Below are positions 1 to 11,657 of a DNA stretch of 64,000 bases, piece by piece. The stretch covers positions 22,144,824 through 22,208,823 of the forward strand of contig HG738138.1 of assembly GCA_000499405.2 (NCBI GenBank). Direction: 5' to 3'. The notes below the pieces were generated by a model, which did not search any database, was not told the origin of the DNA, and saw only the letters and a program-made list of their open reading frames with translations. This DNA comes from Onchocerca volvulus. Lineage: Eukaryota > Nematoda > Chromadorea > Rhabditida > Onchocercidae. The position numbers and the translations under genes are program-made. The first letter of the stretch is position 1, and each line of letters opens with the position of its first letter.

Positions 1-2542
1 GGAGTGATAGCTCCTCTTTTAGCTGAAATTAAATTGAAAGATAAGTTAGTAAAAACACAAAAAAACTATGATTGCGTTCTATTAATTTCAACAGTTTCAA
101 ATCAAGCATTTTGATAATATTGAGATGAGTGGTACCGGAATGCAGTTTTATCAGCGAACTATTATAGTCCAATACAGATTCAATTATTTTACACTGCGGT
201 CATGAATGGTATGATTAAATAAGAAAAACAGAAAATTATTATTAGAATAGAAAAGTTTAGAACAGAAAAGTGAAGTAAGGTAATGTATCATAGCATAAAA
301 AAATGACTATGATGAAGCAACTGTTAGCGATGCGTCTCACAAAAGTTAAGCCAATTCAGATCATTACCTGATGGGTCAATTCAAATGAGTTCTTTTTCAT
401 GAGGTCTTGATAACTTTTAGAAGAGTTACTACAAAAATTGTGTGCGCTCTGAAATAAATATATTTTTGGAATCAATTCTTAAATTTACACCAAGCAATAT
501 CAATGAATGGCAAAATTTCGACATATATTGAAATTTATAGCAAACATTTCAGTTATCTCGAAATTACAATCTGAAAAGACTGCGATTCAATGGATACTAA
601 AGAAACTGAATCATGGAATTATATGCATGTAATTCAAAATTGTTGCTTAATAAACTAAAAAATCTCTTTTAAAAGAAAAACTTGAAATATACTATAAAAT
701 CTGAGCTGTCTGCTGGGACATGTGAAGCAAAATGCTGTGATGCATTCCTTATCATGCTCTTACTGTTTTCCACCGAAAAGCTTGCTGCTTCTGATTTTTC
801 TGCACTGACTGAAAATTTCGAATCTAGAAGTTCAAACTGTATTTGAAAGGAGAGCATATATAATGAATCAGCATTTACCTTCGCTTGCAAATGACGCATT
901 ACTTTCAGCAGATAATGGCAGTTTTGCTGGAAAATTTGGATTATCTTTTATAGCCTTACCGACCAATGCTTCTACAGCATGCGGCACCTCAAATAAATAA
1001 AAGATTTCCGCACATTTTTTATCTTCCATTCATGAAATAGCATTAACAAAATCATATAACATTCTTTACAACGTTATAGAGACTTCTCCAATTTTGCTAG
1101 CATTCAAGCAGTCTTTTATAATTATTCATTAATTACATTTGAAAATATTCATTTTTCCGTATTTGTAAAAGTAGTTTCTACATGAATAAGAATAAATTCT
1201 AAAAGAATCAAATTTTTTTGGGATATAAAGACAAATTTTATCCACATAATTTTGATCCTCACTTGAAATTTAGCTTCCATGCTTGGAAGCAAACGTGGTT
1301 GTTGTGATATTCTAAGTGCAGAACTATTTGATACCATTTCAATTGCAGGTACTGGTATATGTTCATTTAGATTGCAAGAGTGAAGAGAAGGAAAGGAAAC
1401 CGGAACTAAGTTACGTGAACCTGGTGATAAATTCATCGGATTCTCATTGTTTCTTGTAGAACATGGTGTTGAAGAATAATCTTGAAAAGATTTCAAATTT
1501 TTTATGAATTGAACAAAAATAGAGCCTGACCACGGCAACATCAGAATGTTGATTCAGTTAAACTTTACTATAAAAACATACCTTCGTTTAATGGCAAAGT
1601 AGGTGGAGGTAAATAAGCATTAAAAAGTACATCACCACAAGAACATTCATCTAATTCTTCACACAATGTTAATCGTTTCACTAAAGGTCCCAAGCCGTAA
1701 TACTGCGCTTCATGTTTCAAATTTATTAGACTTACTCCGCTAGAAAATACGTTATATTTAGAGCATAATATAAAGAAATAAATGATATAGGGGTAACAAG
1801 AGAGAGGATATCAGAGAAAAATTATTAGAAGGATAATTTCACCTTAAATCTATTTGTTTTGTCCGCAAATAATTTAAAATTATTCGAAATGTTTCTGGAT
1901 CTCGATCAATGAAGATCTAAAAATATTAGAGTAATTGCACTTTCTAAAAACATCAAATGTACAAAAAGTATAAGTGAAAAAGACAACGAATAGCAAAGAA
2001 AGGAAAAATCCTCACTTGGCGAAATCAAAAAATAATGGCCTTAGCGGTAAACTAATTTCAAGAGTTTGGCAATAAAACAAATTAAAAACACAGCAAAAGA
2101 AAGGAAAGTCATTTAAGCAAATCAATTAATAGATTATATAAAGTAAAGGAATTTACCGCATCTGTTTCATCGCGTACAGTAGGAATTCTTCCACTCAACA
2201 AGCTGGAATAATAGTTGCGTAGAAAGGCTTAGTAAATTTGTGATAAATTTCATAACTGTAAGCACTTCATAAATGAACGGAATCAAATGAATTGTGAGAC
2301 TAGTAATTTCGAAAAACATCTCCAGCTATATCTGCTTTTGAATCTTAATTTAGTAAGAAAACTAATAAAAACTTTTTTTAATGTACTCTATGACTTGTTT
2401 TATAAAATCCAAAACTCTTGTAGTTTACATAGAAAACTAGTAACAACCTTGTGAAGAAAGTGTCCGGTATCCATGTCAAAGTCTGTCGTGAAGTTGCAAA
2501 TCTATGCCCACCAACATTCAAATTAATAATTTGTTCTACCAT
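1..2542 (-). CDS. KCTD3/SHKBP1-like BTB (T1) domain protein, 5' part
   Basis: Nine exons join with consistent phases: 2448-2542, 2157-2202, 1843-1916, 1582-1739, 1263-1480, 879-987, 693-808, 368-448 and 1-22 (cut by the window edge), giving about 306 residues. Residues 4 to 105 form a BTB/T1 domain: [14 protein letters not shown], then [12 protein letters not shown], then [17 protein letters not shown]. It is followed by [16 protein letters not shown] and [14 protein letters not shown], a linker I associate with KCTD3 and SHKBP1. In those proteins the BTB domain mediates oligomerisation and adaptor functions, and WD40 repeats follow. Here the next 180 residues are Ser/Asn-rich and look disordered; any WD40 part would lie outside the window. 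The start ATG sits 21 nt behind a TTGTTGTAG acceptor. Exon 6 (987-879) is the least certain, because its acceptor TTTGAG is unusual; its phase fits both neighbours. Confidence 0.8.
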
Positions 2543-3612
2543 TAAAAATACTGTTGCTGTCTACAACAATAAAGAAAGAACAATAACTTCTTATCCTATT
2601 TTTTGATATTTTCCCAATAAAATCAGACATGACTTTCCATGCAAAAGAACTGCAAAAATGTTATTTATTTTTCTTCGTCAATTTGACAAAAAATTAAGTT
2701 TTTTTCATTTAGAATACATCAGAAGTAGACTCACTTTTGGAGCAGTTGGGACTACTCTTTAAGAATAACAAGGAACTTTTCATTTCTTTTTATTAAGGGA
2801 ATCAACACACAAAGTCAAAATACAATTACGAAACGTAAAAGAAATATGCTTATTTTGTAAATAACAGTGTTCATTGGTAGCACTATTACAAATAACTTCC
2901 AATTTATAAAACTTCACACTTTTTTTCCACATAATGTTCTATTCATCACTACCACTGATGGTAATGCTATGAAACATATCACATAAACAAATTGAAAAAT
3001 GGAGCCTAGCCCATTAAACTAACACAAATGCACATAAATAAAAATACTTAGCTGAAGGAATTTTTGGTATTTAAGCATGAAATTAGATATTGCCAAGAAA
3101 CTTTTTCATGGCAGTCTGTATGTAATCAAAATAAGGTAAGCTTACCATTTATTTTCTGTAAGTTGCATTGTATTTATCAAATGCTATAAAATTTATTCAG
3201 TTGCAAATCGAAGTAATATTCTGGCGATTACCGATATACAATTAACTGCTATATATTAATACTTTGTAAATTTTTCAGTTTTTAGGAAATAAAATAAAAA
3301 TCATAAGACCTTATGCTCCGCAACTTTTTTGGAAATTTCTTAATATAAGTAAGGGAAAGAAGATAATTTTAAGAATGAATTAATACTTTTCAAGGTGTTC
3401 ATTTACAATTACATCAGAATTAATGTGCCAATACATCGGAAAGTTCTCGAAAAAAAATTCTCAGTGTATTGGCACATTAATTTACAGTTGTAAATCCTAC
3501 TTTTTACTGAAAAAAGTAGGACTTAAAACTGTTAATAAGTCAATAATTTGATAGTAGAATATTACACTAGAAAAAGAAACTTTAGTTCATTGCAAAACAT
3601 TTCTTTTCATAT
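2543..3612. other. Intergenic, non-coding
   Basis: This is AT-rich sequence between the start of the BTB gene and the 3' end of the macro-domain gene, so it holds the BTB gene promoter and the macro gene 3' flank. I see no exon-like reading frame. The one clear structure is the hairpin pair listed separately at 3419-3532. Confidence 0.6.
3419..3532. repeat. Two adjacent hairpins downstream of the macro-domain gene
   Basis: Hairpin 1 has perfect 17-bp arms at 3419-3435 and 3465-3481 with a 29-nt loop. Hairpin 2 spans 3484-3532, has arms of about 22 bp with two mismatches, and a very short loop (ACTGA region). They begin about 80 nt past the macro-gene stop codon on the minus strand, so they may lie in its 3' UTR. 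They could be a small inverted-repeat transposon relic, an RNA structure or a small-RNA source; the sequence alone does not decide. Confidence 0.7.
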
Positions 3613-4628
3613 TCAAGCGAATTTTTCTTTCAGACATTTCTCGTACAAATCATAATCGTTGTCCAAAAATGTGACGAAGATTATTCTATCAATCTATAAA
3701 TTCATTGATCTGCATATCATTGTCATTTCTCTTTATTTTGGAAAAGGAACTGTTTCTAAAATTGGAAGAAACTTCTCCAAAATTCGAAATAAATTGAAAA
3801 AAAAAAAATTACTCACTTTGTCTTTATTTTCTTCCAACCATGCCATGACTGAAGTAACAACAACGTTACATGCATCATCATTTGGATAACCATATACGCC
3901 TGTTGAGATACATGGAAAAGCCTGAAGTTCCTCATTTTAAATATTACAGTGATGTAATCAGTAAGAATAAGTAAACTATTCATAAGAACGTCAAATTTTA
4001 GATTATTTTCTAATATATCAAAAGGCAAATTATTTACAATAGTCCTCAAATTATTCGCAGAAGCAATTCTGAGGGACTCAATGTAGCAAGATTTCAACAG
4101 ATTTCGTTGATCTTCGGTAACTTCAGAGTAAACTTGAGGACCCACTGTATGTATTATATCTGAAAACAAAGCCTGTACAGAATGGAAAATTTAAAAGAAT
4201 AGAAAAAATGGAAATTCATTTTGAAAACATACGCTTGACATGCTTCATATCGTAAGCTCTTGTTATTTTAGCTTCTCCAACTTTGCAACCATTCAGTTTT
4301 TTGCATTCGTCATATAAACATCGGCCTGCTGCACGATGAATGGCTCCATCAACTCCGCCACCTTGAATAAACGTGAAAGTGGATGGAATACCTTTCAAAC
4401 GGAGTTTTCTCTAAATGGAAATATGAATGGATCAGGCTAATTTGAACAGTTTTCGAAAGAAAGCAACATACCACCCAAAAGTGAGCTGTTAGCAGCGTTG
4501 ACGATGGCATCAATTTCCAACTTCGTGATGTCACCTTTGTCAACAGCAATAAACCTAGCAAGCGGATTGCTTGATTTTGTCAATTCAGCAGCTGTTGTCA
4601 CCTCGCTCCACTTTTTTATCCCTGCCAT
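3613..4628 (-). CDS. MACROD-type macro-domain protein (ADP-ribosyl hydrolase family)
   Basis: Five exons (4472-4628, 4233-4361, 4038-4159, 3817-3921, 3613-3693) give 594 nt, a 197-aa single-domain protein. The ADP-ribose-binding motifs are present in order: GDIT (32-35), IVNAANSSL with the Asn pair (42-50), [10 protein letters not shown] (52-61), HTVGP after the third splice, and [10 protein letters not shown] (140-149). In the MACROD family these loops hold ADP-ribose, and the enzymes remove mono-ADP-ribose from protein acidic residues or hydrolyse O-acetyl-ADP-ribose. The Asp in VDGAIH and the NAAN asparagines are conserved, so I infer an active enzyme. The start is chosen because an in-frame TGA lies shortly upstream, and an acceptor (GTTATAG) sits 5 nt before the ATG. 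No targeting peptide is evident, so a cytosolic or nuclear location is likely. Confidence 0.93.
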
Positions 4629-5229
4629 CCTTCCTATAACGTTATTAACTCATCACCAAGAATTATTCATTTTATATTTAGAGTCAAAAAATATCCTAAG
4701 ACCAAAATCCAACATAACACTGTCTCAGATATTGTTATTAAGCATCCTCAGGATGCCTAATGACAATTTCGATATACTTGATACAAGTACAAGTAACATA
4801 ATTTCCTTGGTTAAGTCTTGTACTATAAACATACTGATTTGATAACTACAAACATGAATGAGTCTAATTTAACCAGTTTCATATTATCATTTAGTTAAAA
4901 AAATTTTGGAATATCAAGATGAAGAAACAGAGCATGAAAACCAACCTAGAGATGAAAAAGTACCAAGTCTGTTCATAAATACGTTCTGCATTTTTGCATA
5001 AAAACCGACCTAGATTAAAGAGATACGATACCTGCCCTCCCATTCACAAAAACCAAAAAGTAAAAAAAAAAAAACCTTCAACAAAAACCGTTCTAAAAAA
5101 GTGCCCTGCTTTACACGGCCGGATCAAATTCTTATGAAAAATATGTTCTCAGTATATGAGTTTCGTTGTGTGCCACCAGGTCTAAAATTTGGTGTTTGGA
5201 AAAAAATGTGATTGAATTATATAATTTGG
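4629..5229. other. Intergenic flank of the macro-domain gene
   Basis: This holds the 5' flank of the macro-domain gene. I see no exon. There are adenine runs near 5060 and a short imperfect direct repeat of the type ACC(A/G)ACCTAGA near 4940 and 5005. It ends where retroelement-related sequence begins. Confidence 0.5.
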
Positions 5230-6970
5230 TGGATTGGGAATTGCTTGTTCTTGCTGTTGTAACTCGGCAAGGTCAGCAGTAGATGTCGGAAAAGTCTTCT
5301 GTGTCTTGTGTGACAAAAACGAGTCCTATTAAGAAAGTTTTATTGATTGCTGGAAAAATAACTTTTCGTAACCAACAATATCAGAGAATATCCTGGCAGA
5401 TTGATCACTTTCACACAAGGATCATTGGATTATTCTTCTTTTTGTCGCTGGTGTCGATCTGAACTATCGAATTGTTGTATTGATGCGTTGATCTGTATCG
5501 TTTTAAAATTGTCGCTATATCGGTGTAAGAACATTGGATTTAAGTTTTCGGTTTGGTGATTCAGCTTTCCTTAGAATCTTTATTATTTTTTACCGTACTA
5601 CGTTGGATTTGGTTTGGTGATCATGCTTTCTTGTTCCTTTTGTCGTAGGGGATACCGCGATTCGCCCATCTCTTCCTGATCTTTTCGATTATTGAATTGG
5701 TTGTAGTTGTTAAATCCATCTTTTTGGTTGGTTCCGCATTTTGTACGCCATCCTTTTGCTGGTTTAACATAGTGCACTATTGTGAGGATCTTTGTCAATG
5801 GTGACATGAACGTTCTCATCTGTTGCATCCTGTTACCTTACCTTATGTCCTGAGTGAAAATAATTAAAACAAGCGTGATTTACTCTCAGACGTTTCATTC
5901 GTTGTTTGAGAGTGGATAAACTTGACATTTCTCATCCCAGTATTTCTTGTTACAAAAGGCACAAGCTCTTTTTATTTTCCTTCCAGTTTTTCTTTGGTCG
6001 ATTTTGGACCATTGGGGTTGGCTGCTCGATTGCAGCTTGAACGGATGTTCTGAGCTCTTTGCTTTCTCGCTGTTAGAGATTTGGCTCTAGCCACTTCCTC
6101 GCTTCTTTCTATTGGTCTCATCAAGTCGGAACTTAGTGACCGACCACAATTCTTGTTCTTTTTGTTGATATATTTTGTCCAATATTCAACTCGACAATCT
6201 ATTTCTTATGGCTATTTCGATATAGGATGCTCTAGGTTGTCGAGTTGTCGAAGTACTGCTTCGATTGCTTCGATTGTTATTTTCCATTCTTTATTGTTTC
6301 TTTTAATGAAATATAATTTTTTACAGAGCGACTTCCTGATGGTGAATGGCTTTCCATATTTGCTGACTAGGACTGATCTTACAACATCATAATTCTCGAG
6401 GGCAATCTCTAGCTTTTAACGGCTTGTAATATATCTCCTTTGAGATAGAAGATCAGATAATTCAGTTTCTGAATATCTGGTATTTGTTGGAGTATATATT
6501 ACTGCAGCATCAAAACTTCAGAATTCTCTTCATAGTTTGGGTCACCACTAAATTTTGGCAGTGTTAATTGGGGCAAATTTACTGCTGTCTGATGGGCTAC
6601 TTGGAATAACTATTTTTGTCGGGCTATTTCTTCATTTGTATTGCTTTGGTTTTTGCGGTAACTGGAAGTCATCCTTATACATATTAAGAGATTTAATAGC
6701 TTCGTTATCATATTTATCAATTTTGGAATGCCTGTCTCGTTAATAATGTTCGCATATTTCTCTTCTCTCTTTGTAGGATTGTGATTTTCTGTATCAAATC
6801 CAATTAATTTTTGTTGACTGACTCGAGACTGCCCATGCATAATTCGAGAAGGCTGGTTTTTCGTTTGACGACCCTTCTTTTGGCCTCACACTGGTGACAC
6901 AATTCTTCCTTTGGTAATTGCTGATCAAGAAGCATTAGATCCACACTTTTTTTTGACTTCCTCGATAATC
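5230..6970 (-). pseudogene. Decayed BEL/Pao-type retrotransposon gag fragment (copy 1)
   Basis: Read on the minus strand, broken frames carry the hallmarks of a BEL/Pao LTR-retrotransposon gag: a region equivalent to LPKFSGDP near 6545, a stretch like IQKLNY..YLKGD near 6470, and a zinc-knuckle-like CAFCNKKYWDEKC near 5950-5990. Stops and at least one frameshift follow the knuckle, so it is dead. The same sequence appears on the plus strand at about 9170-9850. The 5' side is cut at about 6970, where an unrelated dispersed repeat begins. Low-quality similarity continues to about 5230. Family placement rests on remembered gag motifs; no reverse transcriptase is present here. Confidence 0.7.
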
Positions 6971-6971
6971 A

Positions 6972-7152
6972 TTTCTTTCCGCCTACACAAAAGTCATTTT
7001 GTAAATATATTTATTGCCAAAATTTTTAAATTCGAACTCCAAATTTCATTGCTGTTCATTCAAATGAAAAGTATTTGAGCTTAACAAGCTTGAATATCAT
7101 AATAAAATTCACAGAAAACAAAATGTGGTACCAGTGACACAATATTATGCCA
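6972..7152. repeat. Dispersed repeat, copy A
   Basis: About 180 bp starting TTTCTTTCCGCCTAC is clearly similar, in the same orientation, to 15587-15770, through landmarks such as TTTATTGCCAAAA, TTAACAAGCTTGAA and CCAGTGACA. By eye about three quarters of positions match. It abuts the truncated gag copy at 6970, so it may have inserted there or replaced its 5' part. No reading frame or terminal inverted repeat is evident. Confidence 0.75.
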
Positions 7153-7959
7153 ACATTCAACCCATAAACATGTTTATTCTTTTGGGGCGCATTGCTTGAA
7201 AATGAATTTTGATTATTTGTATTGCTCGATGAAGCTCAATGGTTAAAAGGAATGACAAGAGATTAGTAACTGACATCATCTAAAGCTTCTTTGCAAGAAA
7301 AAAAATGATATCATTTATAAAAAAAAAACCAAAGATAGTTTTAGTGCGTTTATTTTTTGGTTTTATTGAGCTGGTTTACAATAATATTTTTTTTATTCTT
7401 ATATGTTCTTCTATTTTTACCATCTTAATTATGAATATTATACATAAGTGAGACTTAAAATTCATAAATTAGAACTGAAATTTTATTAAATTTTGTGAAT
7501 ACTGGCAGAAAAGGATAAAAGTATAATGATTCAGCGATCATTTTTTCATAATTGAATGGAAAAGGGGGTTGGTACCAACCAATCTTTTTGTATTTGATCA
7601 TTAGCATTAGAACCCTTATTCTCATTGTCCAGTGCATCGGAGCTGATTTTCCGCATCTTTTAAACAAGGTCCCCCATTAGATGTGAAACAATTAATAGCT
7701 ATATTCTCATTTACCACTTCAATATTTCGATTTATAATATAAATAAATCGAATCATCCAGAAATTAAAAGAAAGTAAAGATGCCGTATAAAACTTAGAAC
7801 CTCATAGCACCAAATATGTAAATAAATTATTTCTTCCAGACTGCTCTCCCATAACTATTTCAAGAAATTTTAGAATTTTATTGATTGGTGGAACAACGAT
7901 TATTAGAGAATATTGATTCTTTGTCGTTCGTAGAGAAAAATACTATTTAATTGAATTGT
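7153..7959. other. Non-coding sequence inside the retroelement region
   Basis: This AT-rich sequence has adenine and thymine runs near 7310-7400. It has no counterpart in the other arm of the inverted retroelement pair, so it is probably an insertion or older host DNA. I see no gene. Confidence 0.4.
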
Positions 7960-8195
7960 CAGATTGTTGATATTGCTGTGTCGCTTTTAATTCCAAACAG
8001 TTGCTGTTGCTGTATCGGTGTAAGAATCCGAATTTGAATTGACTTCAGCTCCATATCCTGATCTTTTAAATCATTTCAGGGCTCCTCCTACCTCCTTATT
8101 TACAACTTGTCGCCTCATGATTGGTCGGCCTCACTTTGTTTATTTGTGAATTGGAGCGTTTTGGCGGTAAAAGTGTTTATCAATTCTTTTGAAAC
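7960..8195 (-). repeat. Retroelement-associated repeat, inverted arm L
   Basis: The reverse complement of this segment aligns by eye with 8450-8665. Shared landmarks include a TTTCAAA start, the string CAATCATGAGG, AAATGATTTAAAAG against AAAGGATTTAAAAG, and TTCTTACACCGATACAGC against TTCTTACACTGACACAGC. It is the inner left arm of the head-to-head retroelement structure. A third copy lies at about 33600-33840. Confidence 0.65.
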
Positions 8196-8449
8196 TATGT
8201 CGCACCACTTGACCTTTAGTACTCCTTGTTCACTATAATTGTCGTGGCGCTATTTGACATCTTTCGGCTTTCGCCGAAATTCCCGATCGAAAAATTCCAG
8301 TGCCCTCAGGCAGATTTTTCTTCAGCCGCATATCGCTTTTTGATGGCACTCTTTTTTCTTGATGCTATATATTCATCTGAATGTCGGAAAAACCCGAAAG
8401 ATGTAATTATTGTAAACAAGAATATTAAAAGTCAAAAAGCGCGAAGATA

Positions 8450-8665
8450 GTTTCAAAGAGACCAACAAACCGATAAACATATTTACCACCAAAAGGATAA
8501 AAAAAAGAAGATCCGATTAACAGACAAAATGAGGTCGATCAATCATGAGGTGACCGTTGAAGATCAAGAAAGGATTGAGAGCTCTGAAAGGATTTAAAAG
8601 TTTCGGATTATGAAGCAGAGTCGTTCACTTCCGAGTTTCTTACACTGACACAGCGGCAGTTCAAG
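8450..8665 (+). repeat. Retroelement-associated repeat, inverted arm R
   Basis: This is the partner of 7960-8195 in opposite orientation, and it also resembles about 33600-33840 in the same orientation (GATCAAGAAAGGATT against GATCAGGAAAGAAGG, then GAAAGGAT). It lies upstream of gag copy 2, so it may be LTR or leader sequence of that element. The 250 bp between the arms contains a small GC-rich hairpin at 8262-8279. Confidence 0.6.
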
Positions 8666-8877
8666 CTCGGAGTTCCAGTTCAACCGTTCAGTTCAAGTTA
8701 GTCCCTATAATGACATAGCGATAGGAAGAGTTCAATTCGAGTTCCAGTTTCGAGCACTGTTTGGAGTTCAATATTGAAGTTCTTTCTCTCGGCGGCGAGT
8801 AAAGAAATGATAATTCAAATCGACCATTTTCTTTTCATCGTTTTCAATGTCGTCAATAGCAAGAAACACGTAATATT

Positions 8878-9850
8878 ATGTTCAGCTCCTGCGTGGTGAC
8901 GAGACACAGAAACGCCGACTTGAATTTTATTTTTAATGGATATTCAAAAAATTTTTCCGACAATTACTTGGTGTCACGAGCAGGGACAATGTCTTCCATA
9001 AAACTTTTTACTAAAGGATTCGTTTATGTCAAAACACAATATAATAAAAAAACCTTTTCCAATAATTATTTCTTGCCACAAGCCGAGGCAATGTCTACCA
9101 GCTTAATGATAAATGTTGAATCGGCAAAAAAAAAGTCGAACAATTCATCGAGGAAGTTAAAAATTTGGATTTAATGTTTCTAGATCAGCAATTACCAAAG
9201 GAAGAATTGCGTCAACAGTGTGAGGCCGAAAGAAGGATCGTCAAACAAAAAACAAGTCATCTCGAATTATTCATTGGCAATCTCGAATCAGTCAACAAAA
9301 ATTAATTGGATTTGATACAGAGAATCACAACACCACAAAGAAGAGAGAAGAAAAGTATGCGAACATTGTTAACGAGACTGGCATTCCAAAATTGATGAAT
9401 GATGGTAAAGAAGCTATCAAATTTCTCATTATGTACAAGGATGACTTTAAGCTACCGCTAAGCCAAAGCAATACAAATGAAGAAGTAGCCCGACAAAAAG
9501 TGTTTATTCCAAGTAGTCCATTAGACAGCAGTAAATTTGCCCCAATTGCCACTGCCAAAATTTAGTGGTGACCCAAACTATGAAGAGAATTCTGAAGTTT
9601 TGATGCTGCAGTAATATGTACTCTAACAAATGCCAGATATTCAGAAACTGAATTATCTGATTTTCTATCTCAAAGGAGATATATTACAAGTCGTTAGAAG
9701 CTATGAGATTGCCCTCCAGAATTATGATATTGCTGGTTACGAAAAGTTATTTTTCCATCAGTCAATAAGACTTCTTCAACAGGATTCGTCACACAGAACA
9801 CAGAGGACTTTTCCGACATCTATTGCTGACCTAGCTAAGTCACAATAGCA
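8878..9850 (+). pseudogene. Decayed BEL/Pao-type gag fragment (copy 2)
   Basis: Plus-strand frames resemble a BEL/Pao gag N-terminal half: a coiled-coil-like region (FIEEVKNLDLMFLDQQLPKE, about 9140-9205), then LPKFSGDP near 9546, then a stretch like IQKLNYLIFYLKGD at 9636-9677, broken by several stops. It mirrors copy 1 at 5230-6970, but about 1 kb of the copy 1 sequence (including the zinc knuckle) is missing at about 9735. A near-duplicate segment occurs at 8950-8998 and 9052-9100 (ACAATGTCTTCC against GCAATGTCTACC). The first includes TTGGTGTCACGAGCAGGGAC, which could be a primer-binding site; that is a guess. Confidence 0.65.
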
Positions 9851-11657
9851 AAAAGAGACAATCCCCAATCTAATCAAACTACAAACTAAATTATACAATT
9901 CGATAAGATTTTTTTCCTAGCAATCATCACATAAACCAAATGTCATTGTGACTTACCGATTTCTTAAGATAGCAAAATCATATTACCGTTAGGAAGGATC
10001 GCGAACAGAAAAGATGATGAAATAAATGGTGCATTATATGAGCTTTGTGTGGTAACTGCATCCGTTAAATGGGGAAGAGGAAGAAAAATTGAAATCTCTG
10101 AAATCATAAAAGTAGCGATTTACTAGATTTTTACAGATTCTCCTAAGGTCATTTTGAAAAACGTCATAGAAATTTTTTTCACTTAAGAATCAGTAGCCTT
10201 ATCACAAAAAATGGTTGACTTTATAATGCCTTGAAAACATGATTTCGTTTTAACCTGCTTCATCCGTTGCGTATTTTTTCATCTCTGACAAGTGCTGTAA
10301 TCTCATTTCTAGTGGAAATCAGATGAAGAACTGGAGAATAGGAGAGAAGAGTTAAAGAAACACAAACTTTTTGCGACCGGCTGTCTTTAAAATTTTCATT
10401 TGAATTTAATCCGACGGATCAGAATAGGTATATATTGCACTTTTTCTCTTTTCTCTTAGAGAAAATACTCTCAGTGGATATCATTTGCCTTAAGATGGAT
10501 CTAAAATAACAAAGATTTATGATGAGCTATCAAAGACGTTAAATTGCAAGTAATTCGATTTGTCCTCCAAAAAGAGTGAGATAATGAAAATTGTTGGCAA
10601 TTTGCAATATGCTCTAATAGAGCTTATGAAACATATTAGATCATAAAATCTTATATTTCTGACTTATGAAGGATGATAAACATATTAAAACCGAAGTACA
10701 CTTTTAAATTAAATTGTATTAAAAAGCAAAGTAAGCAAATCATGGATGAAAATAATAATCGGTTAAAATAATCTGACAGCTCTGGAACAGTGTTATTTTT
10801 CATTCGTCATTTCGTGTCGATCGGTTCATAATATTCTGTTGGGTGATCGCTTTTCAATTCTTTCCTGATCATGAAATGAGCTTATGTAGGATCGTATTGC
10901 CTTCTATGTCGTATCAGAGTTATGCTATGGTCCTTATACTAATGCTTTTACTTCTTTTTCTTTTTTCAGTTAATAGACTGAAATAATTCCTGGATCGAAT
11001 TTAAAGAGAGGTGTTATAAACGAAAACAGTATTTTTATATTTCTCTGAATAATCCAAAGACCCAACTTAACAAGAAAAATTTTGTTTTAGAAATTTGTAA
11101 TTTAATAGTTAATATGCTTTGGAAAGTTTCTTCAAAAAACCAATCATATAAAGAAATAATATGTTTTAAATGCAACAGGAAAATTCAGCTCAAAAAAAAA
11201 AAAATAGAAAAAAAAAAGCATTTATGAAAATATGCTTCACAAAATGCTGTCTTTTTCATTTTAGTTCCGTTTATTATACTGTATTTCTGATCTTAATCTA
11301 ACTGGAAATAACTAAGCATTATATGATAGAAACTAAGAATCGGATAATTCTTTGACTGAGTAGGTAAAATTATTATTGCTTACAGATATTCTTCTTATTT
11401 GTGGTATCTGAAACCTTTGACGTAGTGCGGTTGAAATGAATCGTTATTAGATATTGATTTCCTCATTAGATATTGATCTCCTCATTACCGTGTGGAATAT
11501 CTTCATTTGAAATGTTAAAAATATTTTCAAAAGATAGATGAGGCTAGCACCACGAATTACTATATTCCTTAAAAATTTTAGTTTCATAATTCACTCAAAC
11601 AAAAGAAATATGTAATTTATCCCACAATTTGCTTAAAAATAATTTTTCTTTTAGAAC
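9851..11657. other. Intergenic, upstream of the orphan membrane-protein gene
   Basis: No exon is supported. The only small structure noted is a 19-nt unit, ATTAGATATTGAT(T/C)TCCTC, present twice in tandem at 11446-11483. The last bases, TTTTTCTTTTAG at about 11643-11654, form a strong 3' splice or trans-splice acceptor three bases before the ATG at 11658. Confidence 0.5.

Noticed and set aside
4498..4842. 114-codon plus-strand frame
   Set aside because: It overlaps exon 1 of the macro-domain gene in antisense; the minus strand carries the conserved ADP-ribose-binding motifs.
8226..8450. 74-codon plus-strand frame between the inverted retroelement arms
   Set aside because: No recognisable domain; probably an accidental frame in the spacer of the inverted structure.
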